DNA of 64,000 nucleotides from Stichopus chloronotus (GCA_021234535.1 CM037845.1:10160143-10224142), one strand, 5' to 3'. Shown: positions 47,166 through 60,769, counted from the first letter of the stretch. Program-made: numbers and translations. The notes: generated from the letters alone by a model not told the origin.

Positions 47166-49131
47166 GTGCCTGTTGTTTCCATGCACATTTGCAAGGTGAT
47201 CACCAGGCAAAGGGAACTTAATGATGCATTCTATTCTACTTCTTGATAAGGTCTAGTAGCTTTGCGCCACCATCAGTAAAGAGATCACTTCGGAACTTGC
47301 CTATCTTCTGTGTAGTACGTAGAGTAATGCAGTGTTTGCACTAGCCCATGTTGCATGTGTAAGTGTGTGTTGGACACTAGCAACACTGACAGGCTAATTC
47401 CTCTGTGGGACATGCATGAGCGTTGTTTGACAGTTTACATAAACAATCAAACGGCGTGACAGGCTGACCTTTCTGTTGTAAATAAACACATTATGTTTCA
47501 TACATGTAAATGCGTTACGTAAAAACAATACATTCCCTCCAAAGCGCCTTCAGCTCTTTTCAATTTGTGAATGACATTTTCCTTTGTTTTTTTTAGGGTG
47601 AGGGTGGGAGGGGGGACAGTGGGGTGTGAGAGGAAATACTTGGAAATTGTTCACATCCTACCATAACAGTCTCTTACTCTCATGGTGTGCGATGTGTATA
47701 CCACAAGAGACATTTTTTTTTCTTTTCTCTTTTTCAATGTTTTGATTAAAACATGAAAGGCTTTCATCACTATATTTTTAGGAGATCATTACTACTTGAG
47801 CTGTTACATTCTTTGTGTACTTCCATCGATGACATCATACAGTCTTCAACAGATAGGCCGAGCATGTCTGCATAGGCCATGTCACTCCATCTCCAGCTTA
47901 CAGTTAACATTAACATCTCATTAACGGTTCAATTCACAAAGCCGATACACGTCTGGCACAGCATACGTTAAGAAAAGACTTTACTGTTTGGCCAATTTCT
48001 GTTTACTCTTCCATTTTCTTAGTTTGAATTTACTTCATTTTAGCACAGAAATCCTATCTTGATTGCTATCCTATGGAACACAAATGTCGTCTTGACTGTT
48101 TTCGTTTTCGATGGAGTCTTGAATCATCTTTATAAATGACATATTTATTTGAAAATGATGCAAAAATACTGAATGTTGCTATCCATCTTGACACTTTCCA
48201 TTCTCCAGATTGATTTTTTTTATTCTTGTCTTCTCAAACTTTTGCGTTTCACATGTTGCACAATGATTTCTGCAAATAGAGTTGTTTTTTTGCAAAGCAG
48301 TAAACTGTTGTCACACACCCATCCAGCTAATTTGCAAGCAGTGGCACAAAAAATGAATATTCACTGAGGTAAAATGCCCTTGAGCTTGATAACCATAACT
48401 ATGGTGAGTGGTAGCTTTTAAGATAGGCAAACAAACTTTCTTTGGACAAGGAGGGAAGCCAAAGCAGCAATGCTGCAAATACTCAACATCCCAAGTTTGC
48501 AACATAGTTGTTTCTAGTCTTCTGTTGAATGAATCAAATTTATTTTTGGTACTCCAGTTCTGTATGTAGTTCCAACAGCTCGATCAGTCCAAAACAATGA
48601 CAAAGTTCATTCCAAACAAAATGAATCCAATACAAAGGAACCAACGTTGGTCACTGTGACCTAGGACAGCCAACTCTGTCTAATCAGGGCTAACTGGGGT
48701 TGAACGATAAGATATCCTACCGCAATAAAACAATAGAGCTGATCAGAGAGAATACCGCCAATTGCACGCACCAAGTGAATCAATTAAAGATTTTACCATA
48801 TAGCAGCCACAATAACAATAATAAACATCAGTTTCCCTAAAACCACTGCACTTTTTGTCCCTCATCAAAACAAATTTTAAAAGGTCCTTTAAGAAGAGGA
48901 GACATACTGTATCAAAGTTTCACAGCGGTCTTTCTCCAACCAGGTCCTGATGCCAGGTCAGATTCAAGTGGGAGGAGGACTAGAAATAAGTGGTTGTACC
49001 CCATGTAATGGAATGTTAACATATGATACAAATTTATATACCCGTTATGCATAATATATTATACATGTATCAAATAAATGTTCTAATGAAAGCAAAAATA
49101 TTTTAGGTGGTGACACAAACCCCTCCCTTAC

Positions 49132-49179
49132 CCTGGGGCTAAGGGCCTGAATTGAGCCATAACCATGCATCCTGTAAGG
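49132..49179 (-). CDS. Candidate 48-nt cassette exon upstream of APSSLL exon
   Basis: The acceptor CTCTTCTACTCATGACTATTGCAG and the donor AGG|GTAAGG bound sixteen open codons, PYRMHGYGSIQALSPR, phase 0 at both ends. The next recognised exon (44,977) also starts in phase 0, so inclusion would keep the frame. No homologue is recognised. If the intron does not belong to this gene the call falls. Confidence 0.28.
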
Positions 49180-51751
49180 CTGCAATAGTCATGAGTAGAA
49201 GAGCTAAACCTGACAGCTAATATACCTTGGAGCTAAAATATTCTTTGGACAGCATGCTAGATCAATTAAAATAACTTTCCTTTGGAAATCCACGCTAAAG
49301 GAGTGTAATCCAAATTCAAGAACTGCTATTAACGGATTATTAGTCTCGGTCAAAATTTCCGCTGCCAGGTCGGTTGACATTCACAATCTCTGCAGAAATC
49401 GTGTTGCCAACGGCTCTTTTTCGGAAGAAAGGGCTACACAGAGGAGGGTATAACATCAGTTCTTCCTCCCAACCACCTAGCCTCTTTTCAGGTTAACACA
49501 GTCCGGGGTATCGGCTTCGTAGATACTGATGTTGACATTCCGAATCGCGCAGCGAATCTCAGGAACAGCACATCTTACAAGTATTTTCGTTAATATCTGG
49601 GACACACTTTCCACTGCATTCATTTTAAATATGAGTCGTCATCGAAAGTAAGACGAGATTGCAGATGACAGACAAGAACTGTCCTTTTGTGAAGCTAAAA
49701 ATAGACATCATAAAGTTGAAAATACCCTCTTAAAACAATCGGCTGAACAAACAGATTTTTACATGTGACAAAATCTCCCACAAATGCTACCAATTACATC
49801 ACTAAAAAAGAAAAAAAATTGGTCGGTCACAACAATTTCTTAATTTCTACACTAAATGGGTCACTCATACATGTCCTTGGAGTAGAGGTACAGGGAGAGG
49901 GTTTCATATCCTGTTGTATTTAATTCATATACGTGCGACACTAATTCGCAAGTTTTTATTTCTTTGGCACCAGAGGTCATTCAGACAGAACAGGGTCCTC
50001 CTTACATTGAAGATATATGAGTCACTAATACACGACTTTGGAATATGAACCGTTTTCATCACACTGCAGTTGAAATTTAAAGTACGCTATAGACAAACAT
50101 CAAGACTTGTGTTTTTTATAAAGTTCAATCTAACAGCCGACAGAGCACACCTACTCTACTATTTTTTTTTTTTTACGTGGTTGTGGATGACTCTGACCAA
50201 CCAGCAAAACTAAGAGGACTCATCAACTGTGCTTTTAGTACAACTACTACGACATCTTTGAGAAAAACGAAAGTGTGGGTCCAATAACCGGCAGGACAGT
50301 GGAAATCTCTAACTGATCAACAAATTAATATGCTGGTAATTTAATTTGCAATGATAAAAGAAGGGATTAGTTTTAACCACTCTCTTATGCCAACGAACAA
50401 ACAGCAACTACTACATGACTTTATTTCCCCCTTTTCATATAGGAACACATTTCTAGGGTTAGACCAACCAGCACGATGGGAAAAAGTTAATGCATACTAC
50501 ATGTTAAAAACCAAAGTAACAGCAAAAAAAAAAAATTAACCCAAAGAAAGAGACAGTGGATGAGATTATTAGGAGTGAGCACCGCAGATGACAGATACCT
50601 TCCAAAGGGCAATCAGATATCACGAAAGGAAGAGAGTAAGCCTAAGAAGTTTCGAAGAATGGAAATAACATTAAGAATTAAGGATTCACAGACGACTCTG
50701 ACGTGCCATGGGTTGTGCAATGGACTGCAAATAACACAAGTTTCACCGCTTAAAACAAGAGATAGATTGAAAGTGGAAGAGGATTCATCAATATTGGCCT
50801 TGATCAGTAAACTTTAAGGTTCTCAATACCAAGGGAAATATACTCAATTTCTTTCAACTTGATCTGGTAGCTCTTAACCTATTTTGAAATGGTGCCACCC
50901 TTCCATGGATCCCCCCTTCCCATGTGGATGTGCAGTGGGCAAGTGCAGAGGCGGAGTAACCACCCGTCAGGCTTGTTCCTATTTGGACTGAAAGTTTTCC
51001 AAGAATGACACCAGTCCTTCCACCCTAAGACCGAGAAAGAGAGACGTCGAGCACTAGTGTCACTTTAAATTAAGACACCACTGAAAAGTTACTTGGTCAG
51101 CGTGGGTGCAGAACTAAAGAGAACAAAACTCTTTCTACTGAGTAGAATTTCTCGTTCACTGATGTCAATCAAGTTGAACTTTTCTCAGTACGGTGACATT
51201 TACAAAACTGTCTACACATCCCGATTCAGTAGCTACTGATATTCACTGAAGCACCACTCACGGGTAATGACGTGGGCAGACAACCTCTCAGATTAACCAA
51301 AACCCTGCCGCAAATTTTAAACAGTTAAAAAAAAATCACATGTCAACTACAACAACAATGGGTTAGGACGTAAGAATCGATGTTTTTTTAAACACTTCAA
51401 TTGCTCATACACTGACTGTGCACTACCTTCCAGAAAAATCTCTCCATTACTACTGGGGTGAAGAGCGTTGAAGCATCTCCTTGAAAATTGTCATTTCGTG
51501 ACAATTGTCGTTCACGGTGCGGTGCCAGTTGGTAAGAAGGGAACTAAGATTCTTGGAGTGCAATGGGATTTGATACAAGAGACGAGAGAAATATTTCATA
51601 CGGGATAGATGAAGATATGAGCAAGACGTAAACAAATGCAGCAGTTTCAAAATGCAATGTTTATATATGACTCTCTTGGCAGTAAATTAATCCAGTTTAA
51701 TGATATTACACTTAGCAAGCTGACTATGACTTCTTGAGAAGCAATCGTTAC

Positions 51752-51778
51752 CTGGTCAGTTGGGTGGACCATGGGAGC
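51752..51778 (-). CDS. Candidate 27-nt microexon after a C-rich polypyrimidine tract
   Basis: On the minus strand a ~50-nt CCCCAC-rich tract (51,788-51,838) ends CCCTCTGAAG, followed by nine open codons, APMVHPTDQ, and the donor CAG|GTAACG. Phase 0 on both sides. The C-rich tract is the type bound by PCBP/hnRNP K proteins and would be unusual in AT-rich DNA without a purpose. It may alternatively be only a microsatellite. Confidence 0.35.
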
Positions 51779-54049
51779 CTTCAGAGGGTGGGGGTGGGGG
51801 TGTGGGTGTGGGGTGAGTTAGAGAGGGGTGGGGAGGGAAGAGAATTTTTGTGGAATCATTTGGATAACTGAAAGGATATGAAAATGATATATGTAAGCTG
51901 CACACATCAAGTAGTATTGGGTTTACAGTATACTGGGATAGAGAGATTTGCTGCTTCTCCCAATTTTGTACTGCTCATGGCCTCATCCTTCGTCACAGAA
52001 CACTCTGACTGTGAATCCCACGCTGCGAGCCCACCCGCATGCAAAGGATTACCACCGACATGGTCTGTGCTGGTTGAACGTGTGTTAGTAAATGAAAGGC
52101 TGTGCAGTCACCAGCATCGACAGCACTATGAGGTGAACAAAAGACCTAAAATTTTCATGCAGTAAAAGCAGTAAATAAAGAGAGCTTTTTCCATTACCGA
52201 TTACCTAAAACAATTTTGTCAGTAAGCTTTACTGACTGTGAGTGGCAGAGGACTTGGTCAAGCATCTTTCAAATACCTTGATAGGTACTACATAGCAATA
52301 GTTTTGGCAAGATACATTAATTGAATCCTCTACACCATGCAAAACACAAGGTGGAAAATGTTGTTTCTTCTTGTTTCTTCAAAATTCTTAACAGTTTCAT
52401 CCAGTAAATCAAAGCAACAAAAATACAACCATTCTGGAAAGACTTTTGGTCGGGGACTCAATGAAACAGGCCTTAATTGCTTACTTGCATTTATAATTAG
52501 CATAATTAGCACAACAAACTGAAGGCAAAGGTAACTGCAAATTTTGGCAGCCAGATTTACTAGACCATTCAGACTTAAGGTAAATGTTCTTTTTTTGATC
52601 TTTGAAAATTTTCTGCCTTCGTACTCAGAAAATCTTTCAAGGAACAGGAACTTTTTACAAGCAAAAGGTTAAATGAACAATCCTTCGTCCATCTTGGAGA
52701 TATCACCTTACACTCTACCTTTGATTTATTTTGTCGAGTTTCAGATGTCTTCACAATTTGTTGCTATGGCGACAAAACAGTGTAGATTTGCATAAATATC
52801 CACATACAAGGAGAGAATTTGAAAGACTACTGACCCACTGATCTCACCTCTTTTGCAATCAAGGTGACATCTAAATAAGGGATCATAAGCAAAAATATCT
52901 AGACAACACGGGACTTGGAAAGACTGTGTTTGCAGTTATTTTGCTTGTCATCTGGTTATGGGGCATGGCACACATGACAATGGTTTAGATAAAATGTTGA
53001 CACAAACATGAGATGGGAAACCCACGATGGGTTAACTAAGATTGTTGCCTTTCCTCTCTGATGCATGCTGACATCGCAATGAAGAGACAAATACGACCAA
53101 AATATGATAGCTGAATCCACTTCTGAATATTTAACTGCCATATCTGTCGTCGATGGGGAACTAAATTTTTTAAACATTCCCCCTCTTTTACTACGAATAT
53201 GGTATGTCAGATTACGCGACAAAGCTATCGACCGGTGCTGGTGAATGATATTTGACATTTGATGACATGACCAGTGGGGATATTTCTTTAATTCCAACCT
53301 CAAATACTTTTTCCTGTGAGACTAACAAAGTTGCCATTGAGACAGAAAGGAGCATTAGTACAGTAGCTCTGATGAAAATTTTTACAGACTTTCACACGAA
53401 TCTGTTTTTTGAACAAAGGTTGGCGAAATATTTTGATGGAATATTTTCAAGGTCTAAATGTTCAGACTCAATACTTCTACCAACGTCCCAGGCTTTACAT
53501 GTTAGTTTCATATGCTGCAAGAGACATTGTTCGACTAGGAAGAACAGTGATTCCAATGAGGGTGTGAATTCATCCCACCAGGTAACTTTAATGGTGGATA
53601 CTGGATAATGTCCACAACTGGATCAAGATTCCACTAAACACTAGTCAATTTCACATCTCAGACTACGCCATCCATCTCTCGTTCACTTTGCTTGCTAGCT
53701 TCCACTCAGAAACCATAAGTGACCAGCTTCTAAATTAAGGGCTGTTTAAACATAAGGTTTTGGTACTTTTTCTAACCTGTTTATCTTGCTATAAATTTCA
53801 GTATTTTCTTTTCACATTCCTAGGAATCCATTTCAAAGTGCTCCATGGAAGTGCTTGCAATGAGCTGAATTTTTACAACATTTTTTGATCTCAGGAAGAG
53901 GTTACTAGAATGATACCCACAATGTTATCATTAAGAGGAGTTGAGAGCAACATTAGTAAGTGGCAAAGGTTAGTATTTCTTTTGAGAGCCAAGTTTAAGG
54001 TGCTTGCGTGAATGCATGACTGTGACTTATAGGAGGAGTGGAAACTCAC

Positions 54050-54079
54050 TTTCTTGTATTCCTCAGGCGCATCACCAAA
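54050..54079 (-). CDS. Candidate 30-nt microexon upstream of APSSLL exon
   Basis: The acceptor is a long T-rich tract (TTGTTGTTGTTTTTTATG) ending TTTTATAG, and the donor is AAA|GTGAGT. Ten codons, FGDAPEEYKK, are open and phase 0 at both ends, compatible with the phase 0 start of the 44,977 exon. The peptide is acidic/basic and hydrophilic. It is not part of the standard ANTH sequence, so it would be an insertion near its end. Splice signals are close to consensus. Confidence 0.42.
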
Positions 54080-55089
54080 CTATAAAAGTCATAAAAAACA
54101 ACAACAACAATTACCAGAAACATCGTTAGTACATTAAACTTCTAATGGAGGTGCATTCAACATGAATATGTGCAAATAAAACACTACAGGTTGTTCTCTG
54201 GAACATTCATGCAAATCATTGTCTGAAAGAAGTTACTTTCCTGAGGATGAACTACTGGTGCTACACGTGTGGCATGCTAAAATGCAACGACTTCTGGGAA
54301 AAAGGCTGCAAAATGGCATGCCCACTGGTTTGACATTCTGCTTTTTTTGTTTGAGCCTCTTTTTTTTTTGCCCACAGTACTTGTTGTGCTGACTTGAAAT
54401 CATTAATTTTGTAACGAGTTTGAAGGAAATAATTTCATCCCAATGCCCTGACTAGTCCCTGTGCTTACTAAAAATTGCAGAGAAATTGTATTTTTTTTAT
54501 GAACAGGGGTTGTCCACAGATGGTTCATTCCTTATGGTATAAATGTCTGGCAACAGATTTGCGAGAAGTGATTTTGACTGTTACAAATTTACTCTATCAC
54601 TGTTGCTTCAATTACGTGTCAGATCTTCAGAATCTCTTGGCTTGACATTAACCGTCGACATGAGTAAATATTCAAGTGGTGTGACCAAATATCATGAATT
54701 TTATGAGCCAACTCAATGAGCCTTTGTTACGTTGGCCGACAGTGAAGATTCACTGATTGGTTGGGTGACCACATCAGGTTAGTTTAAGGATTTTGACCGT
54801 TTCAGAGGCAGCAACCAATAGGAAAGGATCAGAACTGATTAGAATTGAATAATCAGCTGTTTGTCTCATGTGTACCATCCCCATAGAAACACATAATGAC
54901 AAGTGTCTCACGCTGCTCTGATAACATGTCTAAGGTTGATACCACTACTTGTCATGGGCATTTGTGCAAATCATTTCAAGATTCAAGGAATCTTACAAAC
55001 AGTTTAGGACATTACATGCACCAGGGAAACTTAACACAGTAACAACTAAAGAACCAATCAATGTTACAGTACTTGTTTGCTACACTCTT

Positions 55090-55390
55090 GTGTTCTTCAC
55101 AGACTTTCACAAGGGAGGGGGTGGGTCACGCGCGAAGCCTGCATGTGCTTGTGAAACGATCTCCGGGGAATGGACTTGATGGGCTGTATGATGCACAATG
55201 ATGCCACTTAGAGACAACTTCTTGCTCCATTTTGAAATATCAGTGGCATATTGTCCAACATTTTTTGAAGGCTGAGTGGAGTTTTGTGGGGAGAGGCAAT
55301 TTCCTGTTCTGGACTGTTGCTATGGGGGAGGGCAATAATTTTCAATAAGAGGCTGTCCCCTATAACCTCTCATGGAGAACACTGTATAAT
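55090..55390 (+). repeat. Dispersed repeat family B, copy 1
   Basis: It shares ordered segments with 60,150-60,480: TTTCACAAGGGAGGGGG / TTTCAAGAGAGGGGGG, GCCTGCATGTGC / AGCATGTACACG, ACTTCTTG-TCCATTTTGAAAT, a G-rich stretch, and a final GGGGGAGGGCAATAATTTTC / GGGGGAGAAATTTTGCC. No coding capacity recognised. Confidence 0.6.
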
Positions 55391-56689
55391 GTATAGACCT
55401 ACATAACTTTTATGAGGATTTGGTTTTGCCTGGAAAGAACAACACTCTTAGTAACCATGTAGTCTTTGTCACAAACAGCAGGAAATTTCCCACATAGGCC
55501 AAATGAATATCACCTTTTAGTCCAATATACCAGGTGTAATTTCAAAAATATGAGAGAATAATATATTGATATTCCTAGTGAACTTCTCCTTTCTGTCACC
55601 AGGGATTACAAGGATCCACAAAGTCCTACCCCTTGGTCCAATAAAAGCCATGACAAAGTGTGTTGTGTGGCCACAATACAAGATGCTGCACTTTAATATG
55701 TGCTATGTCAACAGATTTTTCTCACCACTAAATCCTTGTTTCACTCTGTTTCTAAGATTAATCTTAGTCAACGCAACCCCCTGATTACTTCCGTTCTCTT
55801 AGACATAAAAACCCCGACATTTTTGCACTGCAGTAAGCCGAAATCCTGTACATCTCCCTCTTAGTTCCTCGATTACTTTTTGCATTTAGCAACAAGATGC
55901 CACCATCCCCAGTACTAATTTTATTAACAAAAACAAAAACAGCATCATTGAATATCGTCTGGGTGAATTGCCTTCTTTTTTTTTTCTAACTCTGGAGGCT
56001 AAAACTGTGGTACATTAAAAGAGGCTTCATACACATCACGTTGAATTAAATGGCGATAACGGAGCAGTCCTCCTTCATTTTGGGGTCCTCTACAGGGAGA
56101 AGAATGCACGTCACTAGACAGCGCTGCAAGCATTTGATCCCCTGCCCATAGCAAAGGGAGGGGCTAGTAAGAGATTGTCACTCGGGCATTCCTCGTTGTC
56201 TACGATTTCCAAGAGAGGATCTACAGGAATCACGATATCCACTTTTGAATTACAAGTCACTTGTCATTAATTGTAAATTTGTTTGATATTTCGCAAGTTA
56301 CCTAATGACCGGGTACTGATTGCAATTTGCAACCCACGAAAACCCAGTCGCACTTCAATTTCAGTGAATTTCTTGATAGTTGTGAATCAACATTTTCCCA
56401 ACATTTTCCCAGTTCTCTCCCGAACTGTTTAAGTCAAAGCCACAACTTATGGCACAAATTTGAACTAGTTAAATTTTCATTTTAGTCACACCGTAGTGTT
56501 TGTTTTACATTTGGGTCTTGAAGGGCAGTTATTTTACGACGCTAAGCAACCACAGAAGTGTGGAGGAAGCCTGTGGCTCATATATTACAACTTCCAAAGG
56601 GTGACTACCAACTTGACAATTTTGGATCAAATTTGGTAGCTTTTTTCATAAGGTCAGTTCAGATGGGAAAACCTTACAGTAGATTACTC

Positions 56690-56805
56690 TAGGAAAAAAA
56701 ACCCCATCCCACTGTGACCCGGCGAGGAATCGAACCCACAACCTCTCGGTTCACGGTAAGCCTCATGAATTCAAATGCAACCACCTTCATCTGTTCTGCC
56801 ACAGC
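56690..56805 (-). repeat. tRNA-derived SINE-like Pol III unit
   Basis: On the minus strand TGGCAGAACAGATGAAGG (56,801-56,784) resembles a tRNA A box, and GGTTCGATTCC (56,736-56,726) is a perfect B box. The spacing is typical of an internal Pol III promoter. A T8 run after GGGATGGGG (about 56,702-56,694) could terminate transcription. The sequence does not fold into a convincing intact tRNA, so a tRNA-derived SINE or a tRNA pseudogene is more likely than a functional tRNA gene. Confidence 0.65.
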
Positions 56806-59800
56806 ACTGGTATATATCTGCTAGTCACAACAGGTTGGCTGTTAGCCAATTGAACATTGATTACCAAAAAATCCTCATCGATTTGTTTATGTTTTTTCAT
56901 CCCTCGCACTGATCCCTGACTTCAATGTTCACACCTTCATATTTGATTCATTTATGGGACTTAGCTTTTTCAACCAATTACAACTGGACTTTTGACTGTA
57001 CCATTACCTATCAAATTTTCTTCTTTAATCCGCTTAACACAAATCCAAACACAAGCAACAGGTAGAATTCATTTCCATTTGAGGTAGATTCGAGATGGTT
57101 CGGAACTTTTCTGTTTTACATTTCACACCCGTATTTTTTCTAGAAGAAGCCTAAAGAAAGATGGTTTACAATTTCCTAGGTGGCTGGAGAGTCTGTAAAC
57201 ATTACCTGATCCGGCGGGGACTTGATCAAAGCGGGGAATCCAGTCCAGAATTAAATCACATATTGCAAATAATTGGACATGACAATGAGAGAGAATGCTA
57301 AGGTATGTAATGCAGTACAAAGGATTTCAATCAAGGTCTGTCATCCATCCAATATACTCTGGCATGTTATTATCCTAAGGTGCTGTGTCAATTAGTGGAG
57401 GAGGGTAATGTAATATTTCACGGGTCCGTCGGGACAAGGGCAACAGGAGACATCCAAACCAGCCTCTCTCTCTCAAAAAAAAATCCATAACGACCACAAG
57501 CGTGCTTCGAGACGTTGACAGAATGGCCGATAACAAATGTAAAAAGACTGGAATTTACAGAAATATGGGACACAGTGTGACTCGATGGCAAGGTGTGAAT
57601 GAAATAGACTTTAAAATATGAAATAAATAAAGCAATGCCTAGTCTTTCGAGACAATACAGTACTACCGTCTGAGTCCACTGAGGTGACTTGATAGATACA
57701 TCACCAGATTACTCAAAGTTCACAATGAATCTAACAATGGCTAAACAAACAAAAAAAAAGTTTTAATTTTTGTCTATAATCAAAATGGGTTCTAATTCAC
57801 TCTACCGGCTCATTTTATATTGTATTTTTTTTTTGTTTTTCGGCTCAGTAACAGACTGATCTGTAACATGAATAATGTATACACGCATCTGTGCCTACAC
57901 ATTCAGTGCATCTATGTACCTTACGCACTTTGCATTTGAAACTACTTTCATCGTCACTGACATTTAACTGTATTTTTTCCCCTACTTTCATATTCCAAGA
58001 TGGGCGTAAAACCTATTTTGGGCCCTCTTGACATAAATATAAGGTACACCCTGTTAATTGCTTTGTTTATTAGTCTTGAAATGTGATAGTTTTCCTTATC
58101 ACATTAAAGTGATTGTGTGCATAGGCAAAAAGTAAAAACATTGAAATTTCATCTCCAAAGGTTTGGTAAGGCTTTTAATTACACCATTCAGACAATCTGG
58201 GAAAATAAATAGGTTTCAGTTGGTTAATTTTTACCATATGATTTCAAATTCTTCTAACATAACGACAAAAAGTGTACAATACAATAATGTAGTGGTTGAC
58301 AGTTTTCATTCAAATCAACGGTGTGCTTCTTTGAGCAAGCCAATGGGAAGTATACTAGTATTGAATATTCACTTAACAACTCAGGATCACTGACACCGCG
58401 GGCAAGGTTGTGTTCAGTTCGTAGGTTTTTTGTAAATACAGTGTTTCCTTTCACCAAATTCTACAATTCCCCGATACCTAAGAAGGAGCGACGACTTGAG
58501 TAGTATGTTTTCGATACTCTAGTGAGACCTGTACTGTTGCATATTCATTATGTAGGCGGTTATAGTAAGAACCGTTAATTTTCAAATATGATTTCTGTTT
58601 TTTACTGTTTTTATGTCAGTCCCATTGCTTTTCGAAGTTGTTACTGTCATTTTCCTTCATTGAAAGACATAGTCTGTTCATGTACAACCTCGCGTGTAAG
58701 AAAAAGTTAAGATCAAACATAATCTTATCTTTTTGGTTTTTCAGTACACACGCAATCACTTTAATGTAATTGTACTCTATTGTAAGAGCACACAATAAAG
58801 AGAGATGGAGAAAAAAAACATACTGATTTGTCCTAACAGATAGATTGCACCAAACAGGAATACGTTTTTTTTTTATTGTTACACATCTAGAGCCAATACA
58901 AGAAAAAACAAAAAATCTCTAACACCTAGGAGCAAGGTGGAATGAAAACAATGGGTGATTGAGCACGCTGATATATGAATATTCACAGTAAACGGATAGG
59001 TGGGAGGAAGGTATTCTTAGTGAAATGCATATGCAAACTATGAGTTGTCTGAGTGAATAAAGGTTGATATTGTGGCAAAGTTGTGCTAACTGACAATAGA
59101 AGCTTTCTAAACATGCACAGTGGTAGAGGATGAAAAATTTTGTAATCAAGAAATATTCTAATAGACAACACAGATGATGCATTGACATTGCCATCTTGGC
59201 TACAGCATGAGGAGGGAGGAGGGATTTTGGAAGTCTGAAGAGTAAAACACATAAAGAAAAGTAGTCAAAATGCAAGAAGGAAGAACCAACCAGCTGAACA
59301 AAATTTGTCAAGGCTGGGGACTCTCTCAGCTTTTGCTAACACTTGTAAACTGGCATATTACTTGATGAAATAATATTATTATCATGCAGCATCCCATATC
59401 TGCAATTTTTTTTTCACAGTTGTGCTCTTTTCACCTTTTTACCACATTTTCCATGGGGATGCAGGCACTAAATATAGTTGCAGTTTTGCTGTCTTTTTTT
59501 ACCAGTCCTTTTTTCAGTGCTTCTTGAAATTTGGGATAGTGCACTATTACTAGGTAAAGGTCAAAATTGTCTGTTTTTACTCATGTTAGGCTTGCAAGTA
59601 TATAATACTTGTTGGTAGGTGGAGGGAAGTAGCATGCGTAACTTTTTGCCCCTTTTTTTTTTTGCCTTTGTCAATAATAAACAGGATAAGAACAGTCAGT
59701 ATCGACAAACCTGCTGATATGTGAGAGACACCGCTCTCATGAAAGGAAGCAAAGGCTTCCCGTAAACATAAATGGGTGAGTAAAAGAAGGGGTAGGATAA

Positions 59801-60149
59801 AAAAAATATTTATATGAAACATTTTCAAAATTTCAAAAGGTAAAAACAAAAAATCTGAAAAATGTAGCAAACAAAATAAAAAAAGTAGCAACGGGACAAT
59901 GAGAAAGAGAATCAAGGGAGGAAACATCAGTGGATTTACGAATCACCAAAACTGCGACAAATATAGTGACGAATGAGGACCTGATTTCTGGTTCTGCTTG
60001 ACACATATGAGACAGCATATCATGCATAAACCTCCTCAACTTCCAATCTGTCGGGAAACCTTCATATCTTGATGCCTGCCAAGATAGGACAAAATGACCC
60101 TCCATGCTGGGAGAATTTTTACTTCCCCAAGTGACAAACTGAACTCAGT

Positions 60150-60480
60150 GTGCCCCGACAGAGTTTCAAGAGAGGGGGGAGGGGAGGTGACCACCCATGA
60201 AGCATGTACACGATCACAAAGAGACCACTATGCAGGAGCTGCAAGGGAGGGGGTTCAACTTCACCTCCAGAAATTTTTGATAATGCAGATGCTAAATGAT
60301 ACAAAACGGTGCTACTTCGAGATGACTTCTTGTTTCATTTGAAATGACAGTTGCCTAATGCCAACTTACTGTTGGCCAAGCGGAGCGTCTGAGGGGGCGG
60401 GGGGAGACTCATTTTTTGGGGGAAGTTGCTATTTCACTGGGGGAGAAATTTTGCCTCAGGGGTGAGCTGTCTCATTGAAA
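60150..60480 (+). repeat. Dispersed repeat family B, copy 2
   Basis: It has the same orientation and block order as 55,090-55,390, including GAGATGACTTCTTGTTTCAT, a G-rich tract with GGGGGGAGACTCATTTTTTG, and GGGGGAGAAATTTTGCC. It sits about 300 bp from an inverted copy of family A. Confidence 0.6.
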
Positions 60481-60769
60481 TCCACTGTGGAAAAGACTTA
60501 ACACCCCCTCTACTTCACAGGAATGCCTGGACATGATCCAGGTAAGTATACTATGAGTTGGACAGGCTTAAGTGTGGCATACACGTAACAAGTAAGGTTC
60601 TGACATGTTACTCTCGATGTCATTACAGTTAACGATATGAAGGGTCTCGGGTAACAGAATGCTTGGTTAGGAATGCTAAGTGTCTTGTACAATCTCAAGA
60701 CATTGGTGTGGGTCTTCTTTGAAAGGTGCAAAATGTGAAGTTAAGGAAATCAAGGCATTCGTTTCACGG

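Noticed and set aside
52834..52883. 23-nt exon-like segment on minus with strong acceptor (CCCTTATTTAG) and GTGAGA donor
   Set aside because: 23 nt is not a multiple of three and the frame-0 reading hits TGA. It would shift the frame of the next exon. It could be a poison exon, but there is no support for that.
53252..53608. 118-codon open frame on plus with CAG|GTAACT near its end
   Set aside because: Composition resembles random AT-rich translation, with no conserved motif and no paired acceptor.
59950..60086. Open segment on minus after a good acceptor (TTTTGTCCTATCTTGGCAG), reading ASRYEGFPTDWKLRRFMHDM
   Set aside because: The acceptor is strong and the frame stays open for over 60 codons, but no donor in a consistent phase and no family match were found.
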